Made by a program: the position numbers and the translations under genes. From CAWUFC02 sp963921335 (GTDB taxonomy: Bacteria > Pseudomonadota > Gammaproteobacteria > Pseudomonadales > Halieaceae): 64,000 bases of DNA. The notes under the pieces are model-generated. The model did not search any database. It had not been told where the DNA came from and saw only the letters and a list, made by a program, of their open reading frames with translations. Positions 1 through 10,045 of the stretch are shown one piece after another. Every line of letters begins with the position of its first letter. Position 1 is the stretch's first letter. The stretch spans positions 1 through 64,000 of the forward strand of contig CAWUFC020000001.1 in the NCBI GenBank assembly GCA_963921335.3, given 5' to 3'.

Positions 1-1205
1 GCTCCTCTACCATGCAACATAACCCGCAGGTTATGCGCATCCGCAGCTTCGGTTACCAGTTTAGCCCCGTTACATCTTCCGCGCAGGCCGACTCGACTAG
101 TGAGCTATTACGCTTTCTTTAAAGGGTTGGGCTGCTTCTAAGCCAACCTCCTAGCTGTCTTAGCCTTCCCACATCGTTTCCCACTGAACTGGTATTTGGG
201 ACCTTAGCTGGCGGTCTGGGTTGTTGCCCTCTCGACGACGGACGTTAGCACCCGCCGTCTGTCTGCCGTGATTGTACTCCTGGGTATTCGGAGTTTGCAT
301 GGGGTTGGTAAGTCGGGATGACCCCCTAGCCCAAACAGTGCTCTACCCCCCAGGGTAAGACACGACGCTCTACCTAAATAGATTTCGAGGAGAACCAGCT
401 ATCTTCGGGCTTGATTAGCCTTTCACTCCGATCCACAGCTCATCCCCTCATTTTTCAACATAAGTGGGTTCGGGCCTCCAGTCAGTGTTACCTAACCTTC
501 ACCCTGGCCATGGATAGATCGCCCGGTTTCGGGTCTATTGCCTGCAACTACACGCCCTATTAAGACTCGGTTTCCCTACGCCTCCCCTAAACGGTTAAGC
601 TCGCTACAGACAATAAGTCGCTGACCCATTATACAAAAGGTACGCAGTCACAGAATAAATCTGCTCCCACTGCTTGTACGCACACGGTTTCAGGTTCTAT
701 TTCACTCCCCTCTCCGGGGTTCTTTTCGCCTTTCCCTCACGGTACTGGTTCACTATCGGTCAGTCAGGAGTATTTAGCCTTGGAGGATGGTCCCCCCATC
801 TTCAGACAAGATATCACGTGTCCCGTCCTACTTGTCGCAAGCTCAGTACCACTAAAACGTTTTCGTGTACGGGGCTATCACCCTCTATCGCCACACTTTC
901 CAGAGTGTTCCACTAACGCTAAAGCTATTACTTGCAGGCTCCTCCCCGGTCGCTCGCCGCTACTGGGGGAATCTCGGTTGATTTCTTTTCCTTCAGGTAC
1001 TTAGATGTTTCAGTTCCCTGAGTTCGCCTCCTACACCCTATGTATTCAGGTGAGGATACCTACCTTACGGTAAGTGGGTTTCCCCATTCGGACATCCCCG
1101 GATCAAAGGTTGTTTGCCACCTCCCCGAAGCTTTTCGCAGGCTACTACGTCCTTCATCGCCTCTGACTGCCTAGGCATCCACCGTATGCGCTTAGTCACT
1201 TGACC
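1..1205 (-). rRNA. rrl: 23S ribosomal RNA, 5' part (gene runs off the left edge)
   Basis: The reverse complement begins GGTCAAGTGACTAAGCGCAT, the conserved 5' start of bacterial 23S rRNA, at about 1205. It continues as recognisable 23S sequence to the window edge, so roughly the first 40% of the gene is present; the rest and the 5S gene should lie to the left. It is the last visible member of the 16S-Ile-Ala-23S operon read leftward from the promoter near 4.0 kb. Short open frames inside it are chance. Confidence 0.97.
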
Positions 1206-1673
1206 ATATAACCTAAGTCATCTGCTCAAAGACTCACCCAGCCCCCCCTTACAGTTACACGCAGTGGCTAAACCACGGCAACCAGGACTGGTCATACTTA
1301 AGTTTGCTCAATCCAGGACCACGCGACTAACGCTCCCCTGGAACCACTCAAACAAACTCGCCGGATGTGACGCTCAAGTCACAGTATTACTTTCGATTCA
1401 AACTCCAATTTCATTCCTAAGAATTACTCTTGTCATTTGGAACTCCGGATTTGCACTGTACGTTGGAGTCACAGCACAAATCCATGTTGTTGGCTGATAA
1501 ACAACACCTCAAAGAGGTATGCCATCAACCAATCAACTCAGCTTAATCTACCTTGTTAAAGAACATTCCGGTCGTCAAAACCAGAGCCAAGAACACAACA
1601 CATGCACTTGGCTATGACTTTCACATTGATGCGAAGTTTCTGATCAACCCTGCAAGAAGGTCTTCAAAAAAGA
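1206..1673 (-). other. Internal transcribed spacer between tRNA-Ala and 23S
   Basis: This 468-base stretch holds no protein gene I can support. It is the transcribed spacer between tRNA-Ala and 23S and carries an antitermination boxA at 1554-1565 on the minus strand. The remainder presumably forms the processing stems flanking 23S, but I did not fold it fully. Confidence 0.8.
1554..1565 (-). promoter_or_regulatory. rRNA boxA antitermination element upstream of 23S
   Basis: On the minus strand this reads TGTTCTTTAACA, followed by AGG. That is one base away from the consensus boxA TGCTCTTTAACA bound by NusB/NusE. Its place in the spacer just before 23S matches other gammaproteobacterial rRNA operons, where it prevents premature Rho termination. 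Confidence 0.8.
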
Positions 1674-1749
1674 TGGTGGAGCTATGCGGGATCGAACCGC
1701 AGACCTCTTGAATGCAAATCAAGCGCTCTCCCAGCTGAGCTATAGCCCC
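1674..1749 (-). tRNA. tRNA-Ala (anticodon TGC)
   Basis: The minus strand reads GGGGCTATAGCTC at the 5' end, an anticodon loop with TGC, the T-arm GGTTCGATCCC and an encoded 3' CCA, in 76 bases. The acceptor GGGGCTA pairs with TAGCTCC through a G.T pair. It sits in the 16S-23S spacer next to tRNA-Ile, the usual pair for this operon type. Confidence 0.96.
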
Positions 1750-1877
1750 ATATTCTCAATAGCCACGGGGCAATTCACACTCGCCAAGCAAGCCAAATCG
1801 AAGAAGATCAAGGCGCATTTCGGCGACGTGTATGCCTTTATACACGAGCCGGAATACAACGATGAGATTCATTGATT

Positions 1878-1954
<77 letters not shown>

Positions 1955-2192
1955 GTTTTCGCTCGGTCTTTTTGCCCTGTGCCGCGTTACTTCTCTCGCG
2001 CAGTCAGTCATGTACCTATCAGTACACTCCCTCCTTTGCTCGGTCAGCGCCTTGCACAAGCCAAAAATGCCGTCGCCAAAACTCTCCCAGAGAGTCAGCG
2101 CCGACGCTCGGTCAGCTTCCGCGTTCTATCGCATCAACCGTTAAGACAAAGACAGGTGTGTGGACACTTAACAGTGTATTCACTCATCGTTT

Positions 2193-3725
<1,533 letters not shown>

Positions 3726-3990
3726 AAATCTTTTACCTCCGCACCTTCTCAAAGAGAGGGGCAGGAGGGTTGGTTTTCCGGTTAACCAACGGCCAACCAA
3801 CAAATCCAGGCTCAGACACTCGAAAATCAAATATTCATAGGTAATGAATCAATGAGTCACTTGTGTCTGATATCTAGTGATATACAGCCATCAAGTGCCC
3901 ACACATCTGTCTTTATCTTCGATGTTAAATAACTCTGCTTAGCGCTCTGGCCGCAGAACCTCGCGAGGTGTCCCCCGAGCGAGGACGCGC
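3726..3990 (-). other. rRNA operon leader
   Basis: This is transcribed leader between the rRNA promoter and mature 16S, with no coding frame I can support. It includes a T-rich GTTATTTAACA near 3925 that may be a degenerate boxA. Beyond the promoter, 4020-4149 separates it from the tyrS stop. That stretch holds A/T-rich DNA and a short inverted repeat, GAGCGC/GCGCTC at about 4134-4151, overlapping the tyrS stop. The repeat lacks a T-run and is therefore a weak terminator candidate. Confidence 0.6.
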
Positions 3991-4019
3991 ATAATACGCA
4001 GATCACCCAGTATTGGCAA
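3991..4019 (-). promoter_or_regulatory. rRNA operon P1-type promoter with UP-like element
   Basis: On the minus strand there is a -35 TTGCCA (4014-4019), a 17-base spacer and a -10 TATTAT (3991-3996). A G+C-rich discriminator, GCGCGTCC, follows, as expected for a ppGpp/DksA-controlled stable-RNA promoter. Immediately upstream the sequence is strongly A/T-rich (about 4021-4050), resembling an UP element. Transcription would start near 3984 and run left into 16S. Confidence 0.82.
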
Positions 4020-4149
4020 CCAAAAATTGAAGAAAATTGCAGATATTTTTGGCTTTCGAGACCACCTCAGAATCAAAGCCATAGGTTATTGATTCTATTG
4101 GTGTTTCTGGGTGGCTAAATTTTGCTCAATTGCGAGCGCTAGCGGGCGC

Positions 4150-5451
4150 TCAGTCCAGTTCGAACAGGTGGTACTTCTTCTTGCCCAATTTGGCCAGGTA
4201 AAAGCGACCATGCAGGGCGCTTTCAAGGGCAAAGCCAGCAGCAGGATTCATATTGTCCTCAGCACCCAGCGCCACACCGTTAATGATCACCGCGTTACGC
4301 CCCAGCGCATCTTTTACCTGCTTGCCGGAGTTCACTACGCCGGCATCGGTAAACAGTTGGGTCAGGCTAGTGCCCTCGAGTTCTGCACGGCTGAGCGCGC
4401 TTGATGGCAGGCCATCCTGGCGCAACTGCAACATGTCACCTTCCGAGAGGTCGTTGGCTGAACCACTAAACAGCGCCTCGGTAATACGCTGCGCCGCAGC
4501 AAGACCTTCAGTGCCGTGAACCAGTTCGGTCACTTCCCTGGCAAGAATGCCCTGCGCTTCAGGCCGGCCCTGGCGCTCAGCATCCGCTTTCTCTATGACA
4601 TCAATCTCATCCACACTCAGGAAAGTGAAGTAGCGCAGGAATTTGTATACATCCGCGTCCGCGGTACCCAGCCAGAATTGATAAAAGGCATAGGGAGACG
4701 TGCGCGCAGCATCCAGCCAGATCGTGCCGGATTCTGTCTTGCCAAACTTGGTGCCATCAATCTTGGTAACCAGAGGCAGGGTCAGGCCAAACACTTGCTT
4801 GCCGTGCAGGCGGCGACTCAAATCTATACCGCCAGTAATATTGCCCCACTGGTCAGAGCCACCAATCTGTAACGTACAGTCGTAGTCCTTGCTGAGCTGG
4901 GCAAAATCAAAGGACTGCAGAATCATGTAGGTGAACTCGGTAAAACTAATACCGCTGCCCTCACGCTCAATGCGCTGCTTTACCGATTCCTTTTGGATCA
5001 TGGCATTCACTGAAAAGTGTTTGCCCACGTCGCGCAGAAAATCGAGCACGCTAACATCGCCGGTCCAGTCGAGGTTATTCACGACAATAGCTGCGTTGTC
5101 GCCACTATCGAAATCGATAAAGGCCGAGACCTGCTGACGAATTTTGTCGACCCACCCCGCCACTACCTCGGGGGTATTCAGCTGCCGCTCCTGGGCCTTG
5201 AAACTGGGGTCGCCCACCAGGCCGGTGGCGCCACCCACCAGCGCGATGGGCTTGTGGCCGGCCTGCTGAAACCGTTTCAGTGTCAGCAGTGGCACCAGTG
5301 AACCAATGTGAAGGCTGTCCGCAGTCGGATCGAAGCCGCAATAAAGCGTGCGCGCGCCACTTGCCAGGTGTTCTTCAAGGGCTTCTTCCCCTGCCATCTG
5401 GAATATGAGTCCGCGTGCTTTCAGGTCTTCGATGATTGATTGACTGCTCAT
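4150..5451 (-). CDS. tyrS: Tyrosine--tRNA ligase
   Basis: Cytoplasmic class I aminoacyl-tRNA synthetase that charges tRNA-Tyr with tyrosine using ATP. The N-terminal catalytic domain shows the substrate pocket around YCGFDPTADSLHIGS (residues 37-51), with HIGS as the HIGH-type signature, and KFGKT near residue 235 as the KMSKS equivalent. An S4-like RNA-binding domain ends the protein. The start at 5451 (MSSQSIIEDL) matches the family N-terminus; longer in-frame starts up to 5517 would add unrelated residues. It lies upstream of the rRNA operon on the same strand and diverges from the M23 peptidase gene, an arrangement also known in Pseudomonas. Confidence 0.96.
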   Translation of the reverse strand: MSSQSIIEDLKARGLIFQMAGEEALEEHLASGARTLYCGFDPTADSLHIGSLVPLLTLKRFQQAGHKPIALVGGATGLVGDPSFKAQERQLNTPEVVAGWVDKIRQQVSAFIDFDSGDNAAIVVNNLDWTGDVSVLDFLRDVGKHFSVNAMIQKESVKQRIEREGSGISFTEFTYMILQSFDFAQLSKDYDCTLQIGGSDQWGNITGGIDLSRRLHGKQVFGLTLPLVTKIDGTKFGKTESGTIWLDAARTSPYAFYQFWLGTADADVYKFLRYFTFLSVDEIDVIEKADAERQGRPEAQGILAREVTELVHGTEGLAAAQRITEALFSGSANDLSEGDMLQLRQDGLPSSALSRAELEGTSLTQLFTDAGVVNSGKQVKDALGRNAVIINGVALGAEDNMNPAAGFALESALHGRFYLAKLGKKKYHLFELD

Positions 5452-5540
5452 GGTGTTCACCATTTTCAGGAAGCGCGAACCATACCGAAACCCGCGCCAA
5501 ATGCAAGCCAGAGCCACTCTGATGGGGCGCCATATTTTGT

Positions 5541-5546
5541 TATACT
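5541..5546 (+). promoter_or_regulatory. Possible -10 box for the M23 peptidase gene
   Basis: TATACT lies 38 bases upstream of the ATG at 5582 and 20 upstream of the ATG at 5564, inside the tyrS/M23 divergent region. I see no convincing -35 at 17 bases, so this is a weak call. If real, the short leader favours the 5582 start. Confidence 0.3.
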
Positions 5547-5563
5547 GCGCCCAAACAAAACCA

Positions 5564-6922
5564 ATGCGTTACCTAAAGACCATGACAGGAGTATCTCGCG
5601 ACAGAGGCGCCAGCCCGGTCGCGACAAAGCCCAGCTTCCCGAAGCAGCACCTGCTGTTTGTGGCTTGTCTCGCCCTGGTGCTGGCAGGGCTACTGACGTT
5701 TAGCGCCGATGACGTCGCTGCCAATCGCACCGAAATACCAGTTCAACTTAGCCTGGAGCCGCAGCCAATACCCGAGCCAGTGGCTGTTCCTGAAGAGCCG
5801 TGGCAAACCATAACGGTGAAATCTGGCGACAACTTATCCCTGTTATTCCAACGCGCCGGTCTCAATGATGCCGATGTCTATCACATCACCAAGAAGGCCC
5901 CCAACGGCAGGATACTGACCCGCATCTATCCAGGCCAAAGCCTGGACTTTCGCCTCTACGACAACGGCGACCTCAAAGCACTGCGTTATCGCAAATCCCG
6001 CCTTGAGAGCACCATCTTTTATCGCGAAGGTGACGGCTATCGCGTCGAAGAAGTCATTCGTGAACCCGAGCGCCGCCAGTCTTACGCCCATGCGCGCATT
6101 GACAGCTCCCTGTTCCTGGCCGGCGAAGCGGCGGGACTGACAGCTAACACCATCATGGAACTGGCCAACATTTTTGGCGGCGTCATCGACTTCGCGCTGG
6201 ATCCACGCAAGGGCGATACGTTCTATCTTCTCTATGAAGAGCTTTATCTCGACGGTGAAAAACTAGGTAACGGCGACATCCTAGCCGCCGAGTTTGTAAA
6301 CAAGGGCAAAGCCCACACGGCTTTCATCTATACCGACAGCAATGGCAAAACCGGCTACTACTCTGCCGACGGTGTCAGCATGCGCAAGGCCTTTATGTTG
6401 GCACCACTGGATTTCACCCGGGTCAGCTCCAACTTCAACCTGCGCCGACTACATCCGATTTACAAAACCACTCGGCCCCACCGCGGCACCGATTACGCCG
6501 CTCCGAGAGGCACACCGGTTTTCGCGGCGGGTGACGGCCGGGTTACTGCCGCTTCATATACAAAAGCCAACGGCAATTACGTTGTTATCCAGCATGGCGA
6601 GCAGTTCACCACCAAGTATCTGCACCTGCACAAAAAGAAAGTGAAGAAAGGCCAGCGGGTTAAACAGAACCAGTTGATCGGCACTGTGGGTTCAACGGGT
6701 GCCGCCACCGGACCGCACCTGCATTACGAGTTTCTGGTCAACGGCGTTCATCGCAACCCGCGGACCATTCACAAGAAACTGCCCAAGCCTAAAAGCCTCA
6801 GCCCCGCTGAGTTGATCAGTTTCAAACAGCAAACACAGCACCTGAACATGCAGTTGGCGTCTATCCGGCAAACCAGAATGGCCCAACTGCAGCAATCCGG
6901 CGACAGCGCATCGGTGCTGTAA
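5564..6922 (+). CDS. M23-family murein DD-metalloendopeptidase with LysM-like domain
   Basis: Envelope enzyme predicted to cleave peptidoglycan cross-links, of the MepM/Csd3 type. A single N-terminal hydrophobic segment (HLLFVACLALVLAGLLTF) anchors or exports it. A LysM-like region follows (WQTITVKSGDNLSLLFQRAG, about residues 80-130), then a C-terminal LytM domain. The zinc ligands are in HRGTDYA (about residue 305) and GPHLHYEF (about residue 385), so it looks catalytically intact. ATGs at 5564 and 5582 are both possible starts. anmK follows after 4 bases, which suggests co-transcription; both act in cell-wall turnover or recycling. Confidence 0.9.
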   Translation: MRYLKTMTGVSRDRGASPVATKPSFPKQHLLFVACLALVLAGLLTFSADDVAANRTEIPVQLSLEPQPIPEPVAVPEEPWQTITVKSGDNLSLLFQRAGLNDADVYHITKKAPNGRILTRIYPGQSLDFRLYDNGDLKALRYRKSRLESTIFYREGDGYRVEEVIREPERRQSYAHARIDSSLFLAGEAAGLTANTIMELANIFGGVIDFALDPRKGDTFYLLYEELYLDGEKLGNGDILAAEFVNKGKAHTAFIYTDSNGKTGYYSADGVSMRKAFMLAPLDFTRVSSNFNLRRLHPIYKTTRPHRGTDYAAPRGTPVFAAGDGRVTAASYTKANGNYVVIQHGEQFTTKYLHLHKKKVKKGQRVKQNQLIGTVGSTGAATGPHLHYEFLVNGVHRNPRTIHKKLPKPKSLSPAELISFKQQTQHLNMQLASIRQTRMAQLQQSGDSASVL

Positions 6923-6926
6923 ACAG

Positions 6927-8024
6927 GTGAGTAACCGCCTCTTTGTCGGACTCATGTCCGGCACCAGCGTCGACAGCATTGATGCAGCCCTGGTTGAACT
7001 CAGTGATGACCAGTGCAGCCTGCTAGCCAATCACAGCGAGCCCTTACCCGAGACTATCCAGGCAGAGATAAGAGAGCTCAGCACACCAACCGACAACGAA
7101 ATTGATCGTCTGGGTGTACTCGACCGGCAGCTGGGCGAACTGTTCGCCACAGCTACACATAACCTGCTTCAACATTCCGGCACTTCTGCATCGCAGGTTT
7201 CCGCAATTGGCAGTCATGGCCAGACCATCAGGCATCGACCGCCCAGCGGGCTTACTGGCGCCAAGCCTTTCACACTCCAAATTGCAGATCCCAACGTCAT
7301 AGCAGAAAGAACCGGCATGACCACCGTAGCCGACTTCCGACGTCGCGATATGGCCGCCGGTGGCGAAGCCGCCCCATTAGCACCGGCCTTTCATGACGCC
7401 ATGTTCCGACACCCGGCACGCAGCCGGGCAATTGTGAATATCGGGGGCATCGCTAATGTCACCCTACTAAACACCGACCCGGTAGTGGGATTTGATACCG
7501 GGCCAGGCAATGGGCTAATGGATGCCTGGATCCAGCAGCACAAGCAGCTGGCCTATGATGACCAGGGCAACTGGGCAGCTTCCGGCAAGGTCAATTCCCA
7601 GCTGCTGCAAACCTTAAACCAGCATCCTTACCTGGGCCTGAGCCCGCCGAAAAGCACTGGCAAGGAAGTTTTTAATCTGTCCCTACTTCCACAGGACATG
7701 GCTCAAGAGCTGGCAGCACAGGACATACAAGCCACCCTGGCCGAGTGGACTGCAACGACAATCGCTGACGCCCTGAGCGATCAGGCTGAAGAGGTGTTCG
7801 TATGTGGTGGCGGGGCCCACAACCGTCATTTACTAGCGCGGTTGGAGCAGCTGCTGCAGCTGCCCGTAGCGAGCACCGATGCGTTAGGTATACACCCCGA
7901 CTGGGTTGAGGCCGCAGCTTTTGCCTGGCTGGCGGCGCGCTGCCTGGACAGCAGCACCGGTAATTTGCCATCGGTTACCGGCGCATCTGGCTCTAGGATA
8001 CTGGGCGCGATTCATCAGGCCTGA
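6927..8024 (+). CDS. anmK: Anhydro-N-acetylmuramic acid kinase
   Basis: Phosphorylates and opens 1,6-anhydroMurNAc released during cell-wall turnover, giving MurNAc-6-phosphate for recycling. The N-terminal phosphate-binding motif GLMSGTSVDSIDAALVE and GFDTGPGNGLMDAW in mid-protein are family signatures. At 365 residues it is the usual length. The start is GTG at 6927, four bases after the peptidase stop. It converges with the DsrE-like gene 13 bases downstream. A murU gene elsewhere in the window (47.7 kb) also belongs to muropeptide recycling. Confidence 0.95.
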   Translation: MSNRLFVGLMSGTSVDSIDAALVELSDDQCSLLANHSEPLPETIQAEIRELSTPTDNEIDRLGVLDRQLGELFATATHNLLQHSGTSASQVSAIGSHGQTIRHRPPSGLTGAKPFTLQIADPNVIAERTGMTTVADFRRRDMAAGGEAAPLAPAFHDAMFRHPARSRAIVNIGGIANVTLLNTDPVVGFDTGPGNGLMDAWIQQHKQLAYDDQGNWAASGKVNSQLLQTLNQHPYLGLSPPKSTGKEVFNLSLLPQDMAQELAAQDIQATLAEWTATTIADALSDQAEEVFVCGGGAHNRHLLARLEQLLQLPVASTDALGIHPDWVEAAAFAWLAARCLDSSTGNLPSVTGASGSRILGAIHQA

Positions 8025-8037
8025 ACGGACGAACTGA

Positions 8038-8501
8038 TCAGAAATACACGTAGTCCTGCTCTCGCATGAGGACCCGTTCTTCGGCGGGGCCATAGGGCAC
8101 CGTCTTCACAAAGGGCGGCAATTCAGAGGCCTCTACCCGATTGCCTCCCATCCATCGCTCACACACCCTGATATCGATGACCCCCAGCGCCGAGAGGCGT
8201 GCGGCAAGATCGACCGTTTGCTTATGGGTGCTGTAATTCTGGCGCAGCAGTACTCGCACTTCTGGCCCATGCAGAACAAACCGAACAGGCGAAGAAGTGC
8301 CCATCGAGAGCGTTCCATCCTGCAGCAGCTGGTCTGAACGCTGCAGCAGGTCGAGCATCTCTGCCTCTGTATGTAGTTCGATATCAGCGAGGTAACGGGG
8401 TCCTGCGACAGCGCCGGCCCGGCACTGATCAGCCCCCAAACAACAAGGCAGAGAAAGCTAGATAGAGAACGAGGACCCACAGCCGCAAGTAGTCGTGGCA
8501 T
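8038..8501 (-). pseudogene. DsrE-family exported protein, broken by a 1-base frameshift
   Basis: The body (YLADIELHTEAEMLDLL... to the C-terminus) looks like a DsrE/DsrF-like small protein, a fold often linked to sulfur relay. Here it would be exported. A clear signal peptide (SLSSFLCLVVWGLISAGPALSQ) is encoded just upstream, but in another frame. The two frames join correctly if the CCCC run on the coding strand (8397-8400) had one more C, giving ...ALSQDPRYLADIEL. The body frame alone has only a TTG start and a stop just upstream, so it is not an independent gene. The start is uncertain: ATG at 8501 or GTG at 8480, both inside erpA. Family assignment is from general resemblance. Sequencing error is a real possibility. 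Confidence 0.6.
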
Positions 8502-8811
8502 TGGGATTGGTGACAATAAAGCGGGAGCCTTCTAGACCTTCGGTGTAGTCCACTTCTGAGCCGGCCAAGTATTGAAAGCTCATGGGATCAACCAGCACCA
8601 CAACACCGTCTTTTTCTACCTGGGTGTCGTCTTCGGCTACGAGCTCATCGAAGGTAAAGCCGTATTGAAAACCAGAACAGCCACCGCCGGTAACAAACAC
8701 ACGCAACTTCAGCTCGTCGTTGCCTTCTTCTTCCACCAGCGCGCGCACCTTGTCCACCGCTGCGGCAGACAGGTTCAGGGATGTTGGTGTAAAGGTTTCT
8801 GCGACTGACAT
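8458..8811 (-). CDS. erpA: Iron-sulfur cluster insertion protein ErpA
   Basis: A-type carrier that delivers Fe-S clusters to apo-proteins, including the IspG/IspH isoprenoid enzymes. The three cluster-binding cysteines are present in GGGCSGFQYGF and TTCGCGSSFSI at the C-terminus. Its 117 residues match the family. The ATG at 8811 is preceded by a GAGA-type ribosome site. It lies 54 bases from the bactofilin gene on the same strand, and its 3' end overlaps the start of the DsrE-like gene. Confidence 0.95.
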   Translation of the reverse strand: MSVAETFTPTSLNLSAAAVDKVRALVEEEGNDELKLRVFVTGGGCSGFQYGFTFDELVAEDDTQVEKDGVVVLVDPMSFQYLAGSEVDYTEGLEGSRFIVTNPNATTTCGCGSSFSI

Positions 8812-8865
8812 TGGAATCTCAGCTCATTAACAAGGCGGCAATTATCTAGTACTTGACTAAATTGG

Positions 8866-9321
8866 TCAAGTTATTGCGGCAGCCGCATCGGCCATGCCCG
8901 TCTCCGGTGCGGGACGCTTGGCCTTGGCCTTAGCTGGCGCAGCCGCAGCGGGCACCTCGGCACTGTGCTTGAGGCTACCGTTGACCTCTGCCCCGATCGC
9001 CATTTCCACCAGCGTGTAATGAATATTGCCCTGCACTCGGGCCTTGGAGGCCAGCTCCAGGTGTTTGCTGGAGTAGACGTCGCCAACAATCACGCCATTG
9101 ATGATGACTGAGGGGGCACGAATCTCGCCTTCAACCAGACCCTTATCAACAATCCTCACTACCGCATCCTTACCCGATTGGGCCGCGATATTGCCGCGCA
9201 CGGTGCCCTCAATATCGAGGTTGCCGCTGAAATTGATATCGCCCACGATCTCCGTGTCCCGGGAGATCAGCGTGGTGCTTCCCGATCCGCCAAAACTGGC
9301 TTTTTCCTTAGCTCCCAACAT
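8866..9321 (-). CDS. Bactofilin (polymerising cytoskeletal protein)
   Basis: Self-assembling right-handed beta-helix protein of the bactofilin (DUF583/CcmA) family, which scaffolds cell-shape or wall enzymes at the inner membrane. The core runs from about residue 15 (STTLISRDTEIVGDINFSG) through repeated short beta-rungs to about residue 115 (VNGSLKH). A disordered Ala/Pro/Lys-rich tail follows. It overlaps the upstream membrane protein gene by 14 bases, so the two are probably made together. An M23 peptidase, the class of enzyme bactofilins often partner, is only 2 kb away. Confidence 0.9.
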   Translation of the reverse strand: MLGAKEKASFGGSGSTTLISRDTEIVGDINFSGNLDIEGTVRGNIAAQSGKDAVVRIVDKGLVEGEIRAPSVIINGVIVGDVYSSKHLELASKARVQGNIHYTLVEMAIGAEVNGSLKHSAEVPAAAAPAKAKAKRPAPETGMADAAAAIT

Positions 9322-10045
9322 GGGTCATCTTCTCCTGTACTAGCCAGGGGAAGTCCTTTCTCACTTCCACCTGCTTAGGTTTCTTGGCCTTGGCATAGGC
9401 TACCACTTTCGCGGGACTAAAGCCCTCGGGTAGCTGTAACTCACCTTCTATAGCCTGAAAGTATTTAAACCGCAAAGCAATACCCTGGCTATCTACCTGA
9501 TCAGAGAGCGTTGCTAGCTGATAGCTTTTGGCTTCTCCATTTTCCGACCCAATGACCTCAAGCAACAGATTGCCAGTCAGCAAGCTGTGTCTGCGGGCGT
9601 TCTGCTGCACCAATAGCCTGTACCGGTAGCGGCGAGATTCGGCCAGCGGCACAAGCTCAATACTGCGCACACTCAGCCCCTCCGGCTGTTCACCAGGAGC
9701 CATCAAACTGCGATAAAAACGCACGCCCTGCTCCAATTCGTCAATCTGGGCGTGCTGCTCAGCCAGCTCCCGCCTCACCATGGCGAGTGCCTGCTCGGCG
9801 ACATCCAAACGTGTCTGCTGATTTTCCTGCGACTGGCGGGATTGATCCAGCGCCAGGCCCTGTTCATTCAATTGCTGGCGCAGCAGCTGGTTATCCCCGA
9901 GCAGCCGCTCATAGAGCCCAAGACTGCCATATCGTCCAAGCACCGCTCCCAACGCAAACAGCAAGATGGCCGAAACAGCGATCAAGGCCACAAAGCGGGC
10001 ACGTCGGCCCGGATGATGCTGTACGACAACAGAGCGTTGCATCAA
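9308..10045 (-). CDS. DUF6776-type inner-membrane coiled-coil protein
   Basis: Function unknown. The protein has one N-terminal transmembrane segment (residues about 19-38, VALIAVSAILLFALGAVLG). A long Gln/Glu/Leu-rich coiled coil (about 45-110) follows, then a compact beta-rich C-terminal region carrying YRYRLLVQQ. It resembles the conserved proteins encoded between argC and bactofilin in gammaproteobacteria. It overlaps argC by 4 bases and bactofilin by 14. Coupling to bactofilin suggests a periplasmic partner of the scaffold; that role is inference. Confidence 0.75.
   Translation of the reverse strand: MMQRSVVVQHHPGRRARFVALIAVSAILLFALGAVLGRYGSLGLYERLLGDNQLLRQQLNEQGLALDQSRQSQENQQTRLDVAEQALAMVRRELAEQHAQIDELEQGVRFYRSLMAPGEQPEGLSVRSIELVPLAESRRYRYRLLVQQNARRHSLLTGNLLLEVIGSENGEAKSYQLATLSDQVDSQGIALRFKYFQAIEGELQLPEGFSPAKVVAYAKAKKPKQVEVRKDFPWLVQEKMTHVGS

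Noticed and set aside
8133..8516. Complete independent gene in the signal-peptide frame
   Set aside because: After the signal peptide the frame turns into Cys/Arg/Ser-rich nonsense, while the conserved body continues in another frame.
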